In this document: piece after piece, positions 17,566 through 28,600 of the stretch
Numbering within the stretch: the stretch's first letter is position 1
How the letters are laid out: each line of letters opens with the position of its first letter
From: Amorphoplanes friuliensis DSM 7358
GTDB lineage: Bacteria > Actinomycetota > Actinomycetes > Mycobacteriales > Micromonosporaceae
DNA length: 64,000 bases
Reading direction: 5' to 3'
Assembly: GCF_000494755.1 (NCBI RefSeq)
Contig: NC_022657.1
Span: forward strand, 1,189,501-1,253,500
The notes under the pieces: generated by a model
Seen by the model: only the letters and a program-made list of their open reading frames with translations
Databases searched by the model: none
Told to the model about the DNA's origin: nothing
Translations under genes and position numbers: made by a program

Positions 17566-17931
17566 GTGAGCCCTGTGAACTTCGTGGTGGCGGTCAACAA
17601 CTTCGGTGACACCCGATCGGGCGGCCTGGCCGGCCCGATGGGGCTGTTCGTCATCGTGCTGATGGCCATAGGCACAGTTCTCTTGATCCGCAACATGAAC
17701 AAGCGCTTGCGTCGGCTTCCCGACAGTTTTCCGGATCCGGCCGCCGCACGCCGTGAGGCCGAGATCACTCGCCTCAACGCCGACCTCGAGCGCCCCGATG
17801 CTGACCCTCGGGCCGCCGAGGCCGGTGACCAGGCCTCCGATGTGGAGATCAGGCCCGCGGAAGCCGAGGTCAAGGCCACGGAATCGGTCGATGCGCCGCC
17901 CGCCGACGGCGCCCGGGGCGACCGCGCTTAA
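17566..17931 (+). CDS. Small single-pass membrane protein, mca neighbour
   Basis: A 121-residue protein starting 9 bp after mca, so probably co-transcribed. One transmembrane helix (PMGLFVIVLMAIGTVLLI) is followed by a basic stop-transfer (NMNKRLRRLP) and an acidic, Ala/Glu/Asp-rich tail that is likely disordered or coiled (AARREAEITRLNADLER). A similar small membrane protein follows mca in mycobacteria, to my recollection. Function unknown. GTG at 17566 or 17575 may be used. Confidence 0.7.
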   Translation: MSPVNFVVAVNNFGDTRSGGLAGPMGLFVIVLMAIGTVLLIRNMNKRLRRLPDSFPDPAAARREAEITRLNADLERPDADPRAAEAGDQASDVEIRPAEAEVKATESVDAPPADGARGDRA

Positions 17932-18038
17932 CCGCGACAGCGCCGGCTCCTCTTTGCCAGGAGCGGGGTCGGCCGTGACTCCCCGTGTCCTTCCGGGTCG
18001 AACATCGACAGTGGCCATCAGTCAACCCCTGTTGCGTT

Positions 18039-18066
18039 CCGGCGGATTGGCTTAGCCTTCCGCCGG
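18039..18066. terminator. Hairpin between the small membrane protein and the c-di-GMP gene
   Basis: CCGGCGGA and TCCGCCGG form an 8-bp stem with a 12-base loop. It probably terminates the mca transcript. It also lies in the leader of the downstream gene, so a regulatory role is possible. Confidence 0.35.
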
Positions 18067-18110
18067 GGGGCTTTGACGTCCCTCCACCCTGTGCGGAAAG
18101 GGGGCTGTCG

Positions 18111-18194
18111 ATGACCATCTCCCGCCCCCCGCATCCTCCACTGCAGATGCACGTGCATTCGCCTGTGCCGCTGGTCAGCAGGGGGGTGGCATGA
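18111..18194 (+). CDS. Upstream ORF (27 aa) coupled to the GGDEF-EAL gene
   Basis: The ATG at 18111 follows a strong purine run (GAAAGGGGG) and gives a 27-residue peptide, MTISRPPHPPLQMHVHS... to a TGA that overlaps the next ATG (ATGA). The peptide is Pro- and His-rich, including RPPHPPL, a type of stretch that slows ribosomes without EF-P. Likely role: translational coupling or attenuation of the downstream gene. It could also be a non-functional frame. Confidence 0.4.
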   Translation: MTISRPPHPPLQMHVHSPVPLVSRGVA

Positions 18195-20746
18195 CACCGC
18201 AGCCCGATCCCGTAACCGCCGGAAGGCGTGACCGGCCGTCCGCCAAGGTCGGCCAGGTGTCGCGACCGAAAGCCGGTCGGGTCCTTACCTGGACGCTCGT
18301 CGCGGTGGCCGTCGCCGCCGCCGTGCTCGGTGTGGTCCTGCCGCTCCCGCGACCCGCGATCGTCGACCTCTCACCCGTGGGCGGGGTCGGCGTCGCCGTC
18401 CTGCTCGTCGGGGCCGCACAGCTCGCCCGTCTCCGTTTCCGGGTCGGGCGCGGCACGGTCAGCATCTCCTGGGGCGAGACCGCGTTCATCATCGGCTTTG
18501 CGCTCGCCCCTCCGGGCTGGCTGCCCGTCGCCACCCTGCTCGGCGCCGCCGGGGCCTGGCTCCTCATCACCTGGCTCAACGACCAGCGGGTCGTCGCCGA
18601 CCTGGCCCACCTCGCGGCGTCGCTGACCCTCGGCGCGTCCGGAGCCACCGCGGTCACCTACGCCATCACCGGACCCTCGGCGCCGATGGGAAGCACCCGC
18701 GTCCAGGTCGGGCTCATCACCGGTGCGGCCACCTACCTCCTGATCACGCTCGGCCTGGCGGTGCTGACGCTGTCGTTGCACCGCGACGCCCCGCCCGCCC
18801 ACATCGCCGTCCGGGCGCTGCACGCCAAGCTGCCCATGTTCGTCGGCAACGTGCTGGTCGGTCTCCTGACGATCTTCGCGCTGGTCAACGGCCCGGTCTG
18901 GCTGCTGGCCCTGCCGCCCTCGCTGTGGCTGCTGCAGCGGACCTACCGATACCACCTGCGGGCCGAGGAGGAACGCCGGATCTGGGAGGCGTTCGCCCGG
19001 GCCACCCGCACGCTGGGCGGCTCCTCGGAGCTGGCCGTCGCCGCGGCCGGCCTGCGCGGCGCGCTCGACGTCTTCGGCGCCCGCCGGGTGGAGATCGACG
19101 TGCTCCAGCCGCACGGTGGCAGCCCGCGCCGCTACGCAGCCGATGGCACGGCACAGGACCCCACCCCTGGCTCCCTGCCCGGAGCGGTGATCACCCGCGC
19201 CATGGAGGTCGGTGGCACCCCGGTCGGCGAGCTGACCGTGTGGCTGGCCGAACCCACCCTGCCCGTGGCCCGCGACGAGCTGGCTGTTTCCGCCTACGGC
19301 GACGCGCTCGCCGGGGCCCTGCACGACGCCGCCGCTCACGAGCGGCTCGCACAGCTGGAGGCCAAGGTCGCCCACGACGGCGTGCACGACCCGCTGACCG
19401 GCCTCGCGAACAGGTCCGCGCTGATCGCGGACGGCGACGCCATGCTCCAGACCATCCACCGCGACCAGCAGGTCGCGCTGCTGCTGCTCGACCTCAACGA
19501 GTTCCGTGAGGTCAACGGCACCCTCGGGCACCGCGCCGGCGACGCCATGCTGTGCACGGTCGCCGAACGCCTCACCGACCTCGCCCGCGACCAGGAGGTC
19601 GTGGCCCGCCTCGGCGACGACGAGTTCGCGATCCTGCTGCCGACCATCAGCACACTCACCGACTCGGCGACGCCGCTGCACGAGGCTCCGGTTCCGCTGC
19701 CCCGCGCCGTACGCCGGGCTCGTGAAGTGGTCGATCAGCTCGGTCTGCCGATGGAGATCGGTGGCGTCCGGCTGGTGACCGAGGTCGCCGTCGGCGTGGC
19801 TGTGTCCCCGGCCGGTGGCACCGACCTCGCCGAGCTCATCCGGCGGGCCGGCATCGCCCTCGACCAGGCCAAGGAGCTGCAGGTCGGCGTGGCCGCGTAC
19901 GACACCGCCCGCGACGCCAGCAGCACCGACCACCTGGCACTGCCGGCCGAGCTGCACGACGCGCTGACCGCGGACGACCAGCTGGTGCTCGTCCTGCAGC
20001 CCGAGGTCGACCTGGAGACCGGCGCGCCCACCGGCGTCGAAGCGCTCATCCGCTGGCGCCATCCCCGCCGCGGCCTGCTGAGCCCGGGCGACTTCATCGA
20101 GACGATCGAGCACGGCGAGCTGCTCGGCCCGTTCACCCGCTATGTGCTCGACCGGGCCCTCACCGCCGCCGCCGACTGGAACAAATCCGGCCTGGATCTC
20201 CCGGTCTCGGTCAACGTCTCCGCCCGCAGCCTCCTCGACGCGACGTTCCCGGCGCAGGTCGCGGACGCGCTGCGCCGGCACCACCTCGACGCCGACCAGC
20301 TGGTCCTCGAGATCACCGAGTCGGTGGCGGTCAGCGATCAGGAGGTCGTCGACGAGGTGATCGCCGCCCTGCGCGAGATGGGCGTCCAGATCTCGGTCGA
20401 CGACTTCGGCACCGGCTTCTCCTCGTTGTCCTTCGTGACCCGTGTGACGGTCGACGAGCTCAAGGTCGACCGTTCCTTCGTGACGGGCATGACCGACTCG
20501 CCGGCGGCTGCCGCCGTGGTCCGCGGTGCGGTCGAGCTGGGCGCCCGCCTGGGCGCGCGCGTCGTGGCCGAGGGTGTGGAGACGACGGACCAGCGCGAAG
20601 CGTTGCTGGCGCTGGGCTGCACCTCGGCCCAGGGGTACCACTTCAGCCGCCCGCTTCCCGCCGACAAGATCGTGGCGGCACTGCACCAGCTGGCCGAGGC
20701 GGCCCCCTCCAAGATCGTTCCGCTGCGCGCCGACGGTGCTTCCTGA
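18191..20746 (+). CDS. Membrane GGDEF-EAL c-di-GMP phosphodiesterase
   Basis: An 851-residue protein. The N-terminus has several membrane helices (about residues 30-270), then a GAF-like middle part, a GGDEF domain and a C-terminal EAL domain. The EAL part is intact: GVEALIRWRHP, VNVSARS, LEITES, DDFGTGFSS and AEGVET. The GGDEF signature reads GDDEF, so cyclase activity is doubtful and the domain may only bind GTP. Net function is probably c-di-GMP hydrolysis, opposing the cyclase at 659-2092. Translation is coupled to a 27-codon upstream ORF. Confidence 0.88.
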   Translation: MTPQPDPVTAGRRDRPSAKVGQVSRPKAGRVLTWTLVAVAVAAAVLGVVLPLPRPAIVDLSPVGGVGVAVLLVGAAQLARLRFRVGRGTVSISWGETAFIIGFALAPPGWLPVATLLGAAGAWLLITWLNDQRVVADLAHLAASLTLGASGATAVTYAITGPSAPMGSTRVQVGLITGAATYLLITLGLAVLTLSLHRDAPPAHIAVRALHAKLPMFVGNVLVGLLTIFALVNGPVWLLALPPSLWLLQRTYRYHLRAEEERRIWEAFARATRTLGGSSELAVAAAGLRGALDVFGARRVEIDVLQPHGGSPRRYAADGTAQDPTPGSLPGAVITRAMEVGGTPVGELTVWLAEPTLPVARDELAVSAYGDALAGALHDAAAHERLAQLEAKVAHDGVHDPLTGLANRSALIADGDAMLQTIHRDQQVALLLLDLNEFREVNGTLGHRAGDAMLCTVAERLTDLARDQEVVARLGDDEFAILLPTISTLTDSATPLHEAPVPLPRAVRRAREVVDQLGLPMEIGGVRLVTEVAVGVAVSPAGGTDLAELIRRAGIALDQAKELQVGVAAYDTARDASSTDHLALPAELHDALTADDQLVLVLQPEVDLETGAPTGVEALIRWRHPRRGLLSPGDFIETIEHGELLGPFTRYVLDRALTAAADWNKSGLDLPVSVNVSARSLLDATFPAQVADALRRHHLDADQLVLEITESVAVSDQEVVDEVIAALREMGVQISVDDFGTGFSSLSFVTRVTVDELKVDRSFVTGMTDSPAAAAVVRGAVELGARLGARVVAEGVETTDQREALLALGCTSAQGYHFSRPLPADKIVAALHQLAEAAPSKIVPLRADGAS

Positions 20747-20781
20747 GGTTTATCGACGCACCCCCGGGCTAGTTTGGAAGC

Positions 20782-22770
20782 ATGGCCAACCGTCTCGCCG
20801 GCGCGACCTCGCCCTACCTGCTGCAGCACCAGGACAACCCTGTCGACTGGTGGCCCTGGTCCGACGAGGCCTTCGCCGAGGCCCGGCGGCGTGACGTGCC
20901 CGTCCTGATCTCCGTGGGCTACGCCGCCTGCCACTGGTGTCACGTCATGGCCCACGAGTCCTTCGAGGACGAGGCCGTCGCCCGGCTGATGAACGACGGC
21001 TTCGTGGCGATCAAGGTCGACCGCGAGGAACGCCCCGACGTCGACGCCGTCTACATGACCGCCACCCAGGCCATGACCGGTCAGGGCGGCTGGCCGATGA
21101 CCGTCTTCGCCACGCCCGCCGGCGAGCCGTTCTTCTGCGGCACCTACTTCCCCAAGGCCAGCTTCACCCGCCTGCTCGACTCCGTCACGACGGCCTGGCG
21201 CGACCAACGCGACGCCGTGATCACCCAGGGCTCGGCGGTGGTCCAGGCCATCGGCGGCGCCCAGCTGGTCGGCGGCCCGACCACCCCGATCTCGCCGGAG
21301 CTCCTGGACACCGCGGCCGCGAGCCTGGCCAAGGAGCACGATCCCTCGTACGGCGGTTTCGGCGGCGCCCCCAAGTTCCCGCCCCACATGGACCTGCTCT
21401 TCCTCCTGCGCCACCACCAGCGCACCGGCGCGGAGGCGGATCTGGAGATCGTCCGGCACACCGCCGAGCAGATGGCCCGCGGCGGCATCTACGACCAGCT
21501 GGCCGGCGGCTTCGCGCGCTACGCCGTCGACACGACGTGGACCGTGCCCCACTTCGAGAAGATGCTGTACGACAACGCCCTGCTCCTGCGCGTGTACACC
21601 CAGCTGTGGCGGCTCACGGACGACCCGTTCGCCCGGCGTATCGCCGACGAGACGGCCGCGTTCCTGCTCCGCGACCTGGCCACACCCGCGGGCGGCCTCG
21701 CCTCGGCCCTCGACGCCGACACGGACGGCACCGAAGGTCTCACGTACGCCTGGACGCCGGCCCAGCTGCGCGAAGCACTGGGCGACGAGGACGGCGACTG
21801 GGCCGCCGACCTGTTCCGGGTGACGACCAAGGGCACCTTCGAACACGGCAGCAGCGTCCTGGTGCTGGCCCGCGACATCGACGCGGCAGCACCCGAGCTG
21901 GTCGCCCGCTGGCAGGACGTGCGCTCCCGCCTGCTGGCGGCCCGCAACGAACGCCCCCAGCCGGCCCGCGACGACAAGGTCGTGGCCTCCTGGAACGGCC
22001 TGGCCATCACCGCCCTGGCCGAATACGCGCAGCTCACCGGCTCCTCTCCCGACCCGGCCGTCCACCTGGCATCCGTCCTGGCCGACCGACACCTCGTCGA
22101 CGACCGCCTCCGCCGCGTCTCCCGCAACGGCGTGGTCGGGGCCCCCGACGGCGTCCTCGAGGACTACGGCACCGTCGCCGAAGCCTTCTGCGCCGTCCAC
22201 CAGCTCACCGGCGACGGTCAGTGGCTGGTCCGCGCCGGCGCCCTGCTCGACGTCGCCCTGGACCACTTCGCCACCGGCTCGGGCGGCTTGTACGACACGG
22301 CCGACGACGCCGAAAAGCTCGTCACCCGCCCCGCCGACCCGACCGACAACGCGACCCCGTCCGGACTGGCCGCTCTCTGCGCCGGACTGGTGGCGTACGC
22401 GGCTCTGAGCGGTGAAACCCGATACCGGGAGGCGGCCGACGCGGCGCTCGAAACCGTCGGGCCGCTGATCGAGGGCCATGCGCGGTTCGCCGGCTACTCG
22501 GCCACGGTGGCGGAGGCGGTCGTCGCCGGCCCGTACGAGATCGCCATCGCGACAAACGCCCCGGCGACGGACCCCTTGGTCGCGGCGGCCCACCGCCACG
22601 CCCCGCCGGGCACGGTCGTCGTGGTCGGCGAACCGGATCGCCCCGGCGTGCCGCTGCTGGCCGACCGCCCACTGATCAACGGCGCGTCGGCGGCGTTCGT
22701 GTGCCGCGGCTTCGTCTGCGACCGCCCGGTCACCACGCCGGAAGAGCTGGTGGACCGCCTGTCGTCCTGA
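20782..22770 (+). CDS. DUF255 thioredoxin-fold / six-hairpin protein (YyaL type)
   Basis: A 662-residue protein of the SPATA20/YyaL family. The N-terminal thioredoxin-like domain carries [17 protein letters not shown] with a CxxC motif (near residue 50), and NPVDWWPW is the family's opening motif. The rest forms an (alpha/alpha)6 glycosidase-like barrel ([38 protein letters not shown]). The molecular function is not established. TAGTTT at 20770-20775, six bases before the ATG, suggests a leaderless mRNA. In mycobacteria a homologue sits near mca. Confidence 0.88.
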   Translation: MANRLAGATSPYLLQHQDNPVDWWPWSDEAFAEARRRDVPVLISVGYAACHWCHVMAHESFEDEAVARLMNDGFVAIKVDREERPDVDAVYMTATQAMTGQGGWPMTVFATPAGEPFFCGTYFPKASFTRLLDSVTTAWRDQRDAVITQGSAVVQAIGGAQLVGGPTTPISPELLDTAAASLAKEHDPSYGGFGGAPKFPPHMDLLFLLRHHQRTGAEADLEIVRHTAEQMARGGIYDQLAGGFARYAVDTTWTVPHFEKMLYDNALLLRVYTQLWRLTDDPFARRIADETAAFLLRDLATPAGGLASALDADTDGTEGLTYAWTPAQLREALGDEDGDWAADLFRVTTKGTFEHGSSVLVLARDIDAAAPELVARWQDVRSRLLAARNERPQPARDDKVVASWNGLAITALAEYAQLTGSSPDPAVHLASVLADRHLVDDRLRRVSRNGVVGAPDGVLEDYGTVAEAFCAVHQLTGDGQWLVRAGALLDVALDHFATGSGGLYDTADDAEKLVTRPADPTDNATPSGLAALCAGLVAYAALSGETRYREAADAALETVGPLIEGHARFAGYSATVAEAVVAGPYEIAIATNAPATDPLVAAAHRHAPPGTVVVVGEPDRPGVPLLADRPLINGASAAFVCRGFVCDRPVTTPEELVDRLSS

Positions 22771-22831
22771 CCGGCACCTGCTCAGGGCGGTGCGCCGGGC
22801 GGGTGTGCGGCTCGTTAGGCTGGCGGGCGAG

Positions 22832-23980
22832 ATGGATACCCGAACCGGTCTGCCCGTAGTCGGCATGGTGGGCGGTGGCCAGCTGGCCCGGATGACCCAC
22901 CAGGCCGCCATTGCCCTCGGCCAGTCACTGCGCGTGCTCTCCGAGTCGCCCGATGACAGCGCCGCCCTGGTCGCCGCGGACGTGCGGATCGGAACGCATA
23001 CCGATCTGGCCGCCCTGCGGGAGTTCGCCAAGGGCTGCGACGCCGTCACCTTCGACCACGAGCATGTGCCGACCGCGCACATCGCCGCGCTGGCCGCCGA
23101 AGGCGTCAAGATCTACCCCGGTGCCGAGGCGATCCTGTACGCCCAGGACAAGCGCCAGATGCGCGAACGTCTCAGCGCGCTCGGCGCCCCGGTCCCGCAG
23201 TGGCGCCCGGTGGCCTCGGCGCAGGACATCGCCGACTTCGCCGGTTCCGTCGGCTGGCCGGTTGTCGCCAAAGCAGTGCGGGGCGGATACGACGGGCGCG
23301 GCGTCTGGATGCTCGACGACCTCGCCGCCGCGGAAGAGCTGGTCGGCACCGGCACCGAGCTGATCGTCGAGGAGCGGGTGCCGCTGCGCCGGGAGCTGGC
23401 CGCGCTCGTGGCCCGGTCGCCGTTCGGGCAGGTTGCGGCCTATCCCGTCGTGGAGACCGTGCAGCAGGACGGCATCTGCGTCGAGGTGCTGGCCCCCGCC
23501 CCCGATCTGCCCGAGGACCTCGCCGTCGAGGCGCAGCAGCTGGCGATCGACCTGGCCAACGCGCTCGGTGTGGTCGGCCTCCTGGCGGTCGAACTGTTCG
23601 AGACCGAGGCCGGCATCGTCGTCAACGAGCTGGCCATGCGCCCCCACAACTCCGGCCACTGGACCATCGAAGGCGCGCGGACGTCGCAGTTCGAGCAGCA
23701 CCTGCGGGCCGTCCTGGACTACCCGATGGGGGAGACCTCCCTCACCGCGCCCGCGGTTGTCATGGCCAACGTCCTCGGCGGCGAGCCCGGCGGCATGTCC
23801 CTCGACGAGCGCCTCCACCACCTCTTCGCCGCCGACCCCGGCGCCCGCGTCCACCTGTACGGCAAACAGGTCCGCCCCGGCCGCAAGATCGGCCACGTCA
23901 CCGTCCTCGGCGACACCATGACCGAGGTACGCGCCCGCGCCGTGCGTGCCGCCCGCTGGCTCCAGGAAGGCCAACAATGA
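22832..23980 (+). CDS. purK: 5-(Carboxyamino)imidazole ribonucleotide synthase
   Basis: ATP-grasp enzyme making N5-CAIR from AIR, ATP and bicarbonate in purine synthesis. [17 protein letters not shown] is the PurK N-terminal signature, and [12 protein letters not shown] is the ATP-binding loop. [17 protein letters not shown] is the typical C-terminal block. The ATG at 22832 is supported by TAGGCT at 22816-22821 (leaderless-type). It overlaps purE by four bases (ATGA), so the two are translationally coupled. Length 382 aa. Confidence 0.95.
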   Translation: MDTRTGLPVVGMVGGGQLARMTHQAAIALGQSLRVLSESPDDSAALVAADVRIGTHTDLAALREFAKGCDAVTFDHEHVPTAHIAALAAEGVKIYPGAEAILYAQDKRQMRERLSALGAPVPQWRPVASAQDIADFAGSVGWPVVAKAVRGGYDGRGVWMLDDLAAAEELVGTGTELIVEERVPLRRELAALVARSPFGQVAAYPVVETVQQDGICVEVLAPAPDLPEDLAVEAQQLAIDLANALGVVGLLAVELFETEAGIVVNELAMRPHNSGHWTIEGARTSQFEQHLRAVLDYPMGETSLTAPAVVMANVLGGEPGGMSLDERLHHLFAADPGARVHLYGKQVRPGRKIGHVTVLGDTMTEVRARAVRAARWLQEGQQ

Positions 23981-24474
23981 CCCCGGTAGTCGGCGTGATC
24001 ATGGGCAGCGACTCGGACTGGTCCACCATGGAAGCCGCAGCACTCGCCCTCGCCGAGTTCGAAGTGCCGTTCGAGGTAGGCGTCGTCTCCGCTCACCGCA
24101 CGGTTCGAAAAATGGTCGACTACGCCACCACCGCCGCCGACCGCGGCCTCAAGGTCATCATCACGGGCGCGGGCGGCGCAGCCCACCTCCCCGGCATGGT
24201 CGCCTCGATGACCCCCCTCCCGGTGATCGGCGTCCCGGTCCCCCTGAAATACCTCGACGGCATGGACTCCCTCCTCTCCATCGTCCAAATGCCCGCCGGC
24301 GTCCCGGTCGCCACGGTCTCGATCGGCGGGGCCCGCAACGCCGGCCTGCTGGCGGTCCGCATCCTGGCCGCGTCGGACCCGGTGCTACTCAAGCGCATGC
24401 AGGCCTTCCAGACCAACCTCGAGCAGGTCGTCGCCGACAAAGACGAAGCCCTCCGAGCCCGCATCCTCGGCTGA
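23977..24474 (+). CDS. purE: N5-CAIR mutase
   Basis: Converts N5-CAIR to CAIR, the step after Pur[13 protein letters not shown] and SAHRT are the substrate phosphate and active-site motifs, and [14 protein letters not shown] is the glycine-rich loop. 165 aa, the class I length. Coupled to purK through ATGA. It is followed by the long repeat-filled gap 24475-25621. Confidence 0.95.
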   Translation: MTPVVGVIMGSDSDWSTMEAAALALAEFEVPFEVGVVSAHRTVRKMVDYATTAADRGLKVIITGAGGAAHLPGMVASMTPLPVIGVPVPLKYLDGMDSLLSIVQMPAGVPVATVSIGGARNAGLLAVRILAASDPVLLKRMQAFQTNLEQVVADKDEALRARILG

Positions 24475-24486
24475 CCACCGGCTCGG

Positions 24487-24539
24487 CCTGACCGCTGACG
24501 CCCGGCGGGCCGACCTCCCTGACCGCTGACGCCCGGCGG
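24487..24539. repeat. Direct repeat pair (22 bp) after purE
   Basis: CCTGACCGCTGACGCCCGGC plus GG occurs at 24487-24508 and again at 24518-24539. It opens a 1.1-kb gene-free stretch full of degenerate CTGACCGCTGG-like words that continues to about 25560. Confidence 0.6.
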
Positions 24540-24796
24540 CCAACCTGCCTGACCGCTGGCCCGCTCGACCGTCGGCTCTCACTGACCGCCCGATCGCTGG
24601 TGCGTGGGCCGCAACGGCGTCAGCCGCAACTGCCGGCTCCACCCCGCCGCTGACTCGCGGCTGATCGGGCCCGCCGGCCTGGTGGCCCGCCTGGCCGTTG
24701 GCCAGCTGACTGCTGACATGTGGCTGACCGCTGGTGAAGCGGATAGCTGGCGCGTGGTCCATTCTCAGCTGGCCGAGCGCGCCCGCCTGGCCGAGC

Positions 24797-25174
24797 GCGC
24801 CCGCCTGTCCGAGCGCGCCTGCCTGGCCGAGTGCGCCCGCGTGGCTGCGCGCCCGCCTGTCCGAGCGCGCCTGCCTGGCCGAGTGCGCCCGCGTGGCTGC
24901 GCGCCCGCCTGTCCGAGCGCGCCTGCCTGGCCGAGTGCGCCCGCGTGGCTGCGCGCCCGCCTGTCCGAGCGCGCCTGCCTGGCCGAGTGCGCCCGCGTGG
25001 CTGCGCGCCCGCCTGTCCGAGCGCGCCTGCCTGGCCGAGTGCGCCCGCGTGGCTGCGCGCCCGCCTGTCCGAGCGCGCCTGCCTGGCCGAGTGCGCCCGC
25101 GTGGCTGCGCGCCCGCCTGTCCGAGCGCGCCTGCCTGGCCGAGCGCACCCGCGTGGCTGCGCGCCCGCCTGTCC
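24797..25174. repeat. 52-bp tandem minisatellite, 7 copies plus a partial
   Basis: Units start at 24797, 24849, 24901, 24953, 25005, 25057 and 25109, with a 14-bp partial unit at 25161. The middle copies are identical; copy seven has small changes near its end. Unit landmarks are GCGCCCGCCTGTCCGAGCGC, then CCTGGCCGAGTGCGCCCGCG and TGGCTGC. Two 18-bp sub-units precede copy one. Because 52 is not a multiple of 3, open frames exist in several phases but are not conserved coding sequence. It lies between the convergent purE and large membrane-protein genes. The remainder of 24475-25621 shows no gene. Confidence 0.9.
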
Positions 25175-25621
25175 ACGTCCTATCGCTGGCTGGTTGACCG
25201 GTGAATGGCGGCTGACCGCTGGTCGGTCTTATCGCTGGCTCGTGGCAGGCTCTCGGCTGATCTGGCTCATTTGGGCGCTGGCCCTCCGATTGCGTGCTCG
25301 CCTGATCGCTGGGCTCGTCGACCGCCTGACCGCCGGTGCGTGGCTGAATGCTGGCCCGCTTAACTGCTGACGTGGCCGGCTGACCGACGGCCCGGCTTAC
25401 TGCTGGGGCGCGGCTGACCGTCGGCTGGGTCTGGCCGCGCGGGACCGTCCGACCGCCACCCTGGGCCGGTCTGCCGATCCGCTAGGTCGCGCGCGCACTG
25501 CCGATTCGCTTGGCCGTAGACCTGCCCGGAGCTAGGCGAGCCGCTTCGGCCAGCGGGTCAGGCTGGGCGGGTTGGCAGATCCCTGAGCCGAACCGCCTGA
25601 TCAAGCCCGCGGCGGATGGGG

Positions 25622-28600
25622 TCAGCGCATGCGGACGAGGGCGCCGCGGAGGCGTTCCTGGGTGCGGCGGCGGTTTTCGTTGGTGGCGCCCAGGAAGAGG
25701 AGGATGACGCCGACCGGGACCAGGACGAGCCACGGGCCGACCAGCGTCGTGGCAAAGTGGATGGTCGCGATTGCGGTGGCTACCGCGCCGACCACGACCG
25801 GCGCTTGTTGTTGCATGCGCGAGCCGATGATCAGGGTGGCCACCGCGCTGAGCAGGAGCAGAAGCTCCCGGAGGTCGCCGGCGTCGGTGGCGACCACGAT
25901 GCCGATCGTGGGCACGAAGGCCGCTACGAGCGCCGGGCCGTAGGCGGCCCAGCTGCTCAGGTCGGGGCGCTGGCGGGATTCGAGGATGCCGACCAGGAGG
26001 GCCAGGGCGGCGAACGGCAGGGTGTAGGCCTCAGGCAGGGCGACGTCCGCGATGGCGATGAAGAGCCAGATGCCGATGATTTCGAAGCCGACGGCCAGCC
26101 AGAACAGGTTGCGGCGCTGGTTCGGGGTGCGGCCGGGGCGGGTTGCGGCCAGGCCGAGGACCGCGCCCCAGGCGGCCAGCAGTGCGGCCAGGTGTGCCGG
26201 GGAGCTGTAGGCGAGGGCGCCGGCGAGCAGGGCTGACGCGTACCCGGACCATTCGACGGTGGTGGCTTCCTGGCGGTATTCGGGGAGCCCGAGGCGGGGG
26301 ATGGCGGCTTCGAGGACCAGCAGCACCGCCCCCACGGCGAGGACGCCGAACGCGGCCCACGGCGGGGTGAGGCCGGCGACGAGGGCGACCGTCAGGACGA
26401 AGAACTGGCCCATGACGGCGGTGAAGATCCAGCCGAGGATCCGGGCGTGGCGGCTGCGGCCGGCGATGGCGCCGACCAGGCCGACGCCGATGGCGGCGCC
26501 GAGGGTGAAGAGGGTCAGCTGCTGGGTGGCGAGGCTTCCGGCGAGGCCGGCGCCGCCCGCGAGCAGGCCGATCACGAAGACGATGTTGCGGGTCGTGCGG
26601 AGCAGGGTGGCCCGGGTGGCGATCGGTGGCGGGGTCAGGGCCAGGCCCAGCATCGAGATCGTGAAGACGATCAGCGCTGTCGAGGTCGCGGCCGGCCACT
26701 GGGCGTTCAGGGCGATCGGTGCGATCAGGAGGGTGATGGCCAGGCCGGGCAGGATCACCGGTACGGCCTCGGCGGGCTTGCCACCGAACCCGAGTGCGGC
26801 CAGCGCGGCGGCCACGGTGAGCAGGACCGCGGCCAGCACGCTGGTGCCGTCGACGCTGCCCGAGGCCGGAGTGGCCACGGCGGCCACCGGGCCTTCCCAG
26901 ATCGCGCTGAGCTGCTGCATCGGGTCGAGGAGGGAGGCCTTGAGGGCCGGTGCGATGGAGATCAGGGCCAGGGCGGTGGGCAGGGCGGCGACGACCACCG
27001 CGCCGGTGGCGGGGTCGACCAGCCAGCGGCCGCGGAGGCCGCTCGGGCGGATCGCGGTCCAGCGGGGGCGGACATAGCCGCCTTCGCCCCAGAAGCGGTT
27101 CGGGGCGACGGTGAGACCGGGTGCCGGGGTGGCGCCGCGCAGCAGTTCCGCGACCACGCCGAGCAGCGCGGCTGCGGCGGCGTAGAGGGCGGTGGGGTAG
27201 TCGCTGGGAATCGAAGCGATGGCGGTGACAAACGCGCCGAAGACCAGGCCGAAGGTGGCCCAGGGCAGATATTGCGGCACCCAGCGGGCGGCGAGCGCCA
27301 GCAAAGCGAGGGCCACGCTGGAGCCGGCGAGCGCCGCGGTGAGGACCACCTGGGCGCTGTTGCCCTGGTCGGCGGCCATGGCCGCGAGCACACCGGGGGC
27401 CGCGAAGAGGGCCGCGGCCGTGGCGGCGCCGCCGATCTGGGCGCGGTGGCGGGGCATGCCGGTGTCGTCGAGCGCGAGGTTGACCACTTCGTCGCCGTCG
27501 GCGGTCTCGGCCCACTGCCGGTGGGAACCCGGTGTCAGGTCGGCTCGTGCCATCCAGGCCACGAGGATGCCGGTGAGCGTGATCAGACCGAGCGCGATCG
27601 CCGTCGACCAGGGGCGGACGAGGCCGGCGCCGGCCGCGTGCAGGGCGACAACCGCTGCGACAGCGGCCCGGGCGATCGCCGCGCGCGGGTCGGTGGCCGC
27701 GACCGCACCCATCCCGTACGCGAGGGCCACCGCACCGCCGATGAGCAGCGGCGACCACCACGGCAGGCCGAAGGCGGCCGGTGCCCCGACGGTGGCCAGG
27801 GCGACGCAGAGGGCGCTGACGTCGTATTTGGCGGGGCGGGGCAGCGCGACGGCAGCAGCCACGGCGGCGATCACCAGCGCGACCGGGGCCTGCCAGGCGC
27901 CGGCCGGCGGGGTCGTCGAGTAGGCGCCGATCTCGGAGGCCCAGATGGGGCCGGGCGCGGAGATGATCCGCAGACCGCCCGCCAGGGCCTGCCATCCGGC
28001 GATCGCGACGATGACGATGCCCGCCGCGCCGACACCGCGTACGGGTCCGCGACGCCAGTCCTCGGGCAGCGCCCGGACGCCGAACGCCACGATCAGCACC
28101 ACGATCGCGGCGACCGCGAGGGGCGCTTCGGGGAAGGCGAGAGCGGCGACGCGGGCCAGCGCGCCGCAGACGGCCACGGTGGCCGCGGCGGCGGCGATGT
28201 CGGGTCCGTCGACCATCCGGTCCGCGCGGCGGCCGGCGTCGAGCGACTTGGCGAAGAACAGCAGCCCGGCGGCGGCCAGCAGCAGTGCGCCGACCCAGAT
28301 GTCGGGTGCGGTGGCACCGGGCGCCAGCAGGGCGGCGAGGGCCATCGCCACGGCGCCCGCACCGGCTCCACCGGTCATCGGAAGGCTGATCTCGCGGCGG
28401 GCCACCTGGAACACCGCGGCGTAGGTGAGCGTGCCGGCGACAGCCAGGAAGCCCAGAGCCAGCGCGGGCACGGTCACGGCCTCGGTCGGCGGCGGGCCGC
28501 CTCCCGGGTCGCTGGTCGCCAGCACGGCGGTCACCACGGCACCCGGGATCGCCAGGGCGGCGGCGCCGGAAGCCCAGTCACCGATCAGCCAGGCGTACAG

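Noticed and set aside
18371..20686. A 771-codon minus-strand frame opposite the GGDEF-EAL gene
   Set aside because: The plus strand carries intact catalytic motifs; the antisense product is compositionally biased with no recognisable domain.
23200..24474. A long out-of-frame extension of purE into purK
   Set aside because: PurE begins at the ATGA overlap at 23977; the extension is the wrong-frame translation of purK.
24385..25204. Open frames through the minisatellite encoding Arg/Ala/Pro/Cys repeats on both strands
   Set aside because: The 52-bp unit shifts phase each copy, so all frames stay open by composition. No ribosome site, start or homology supports coding.
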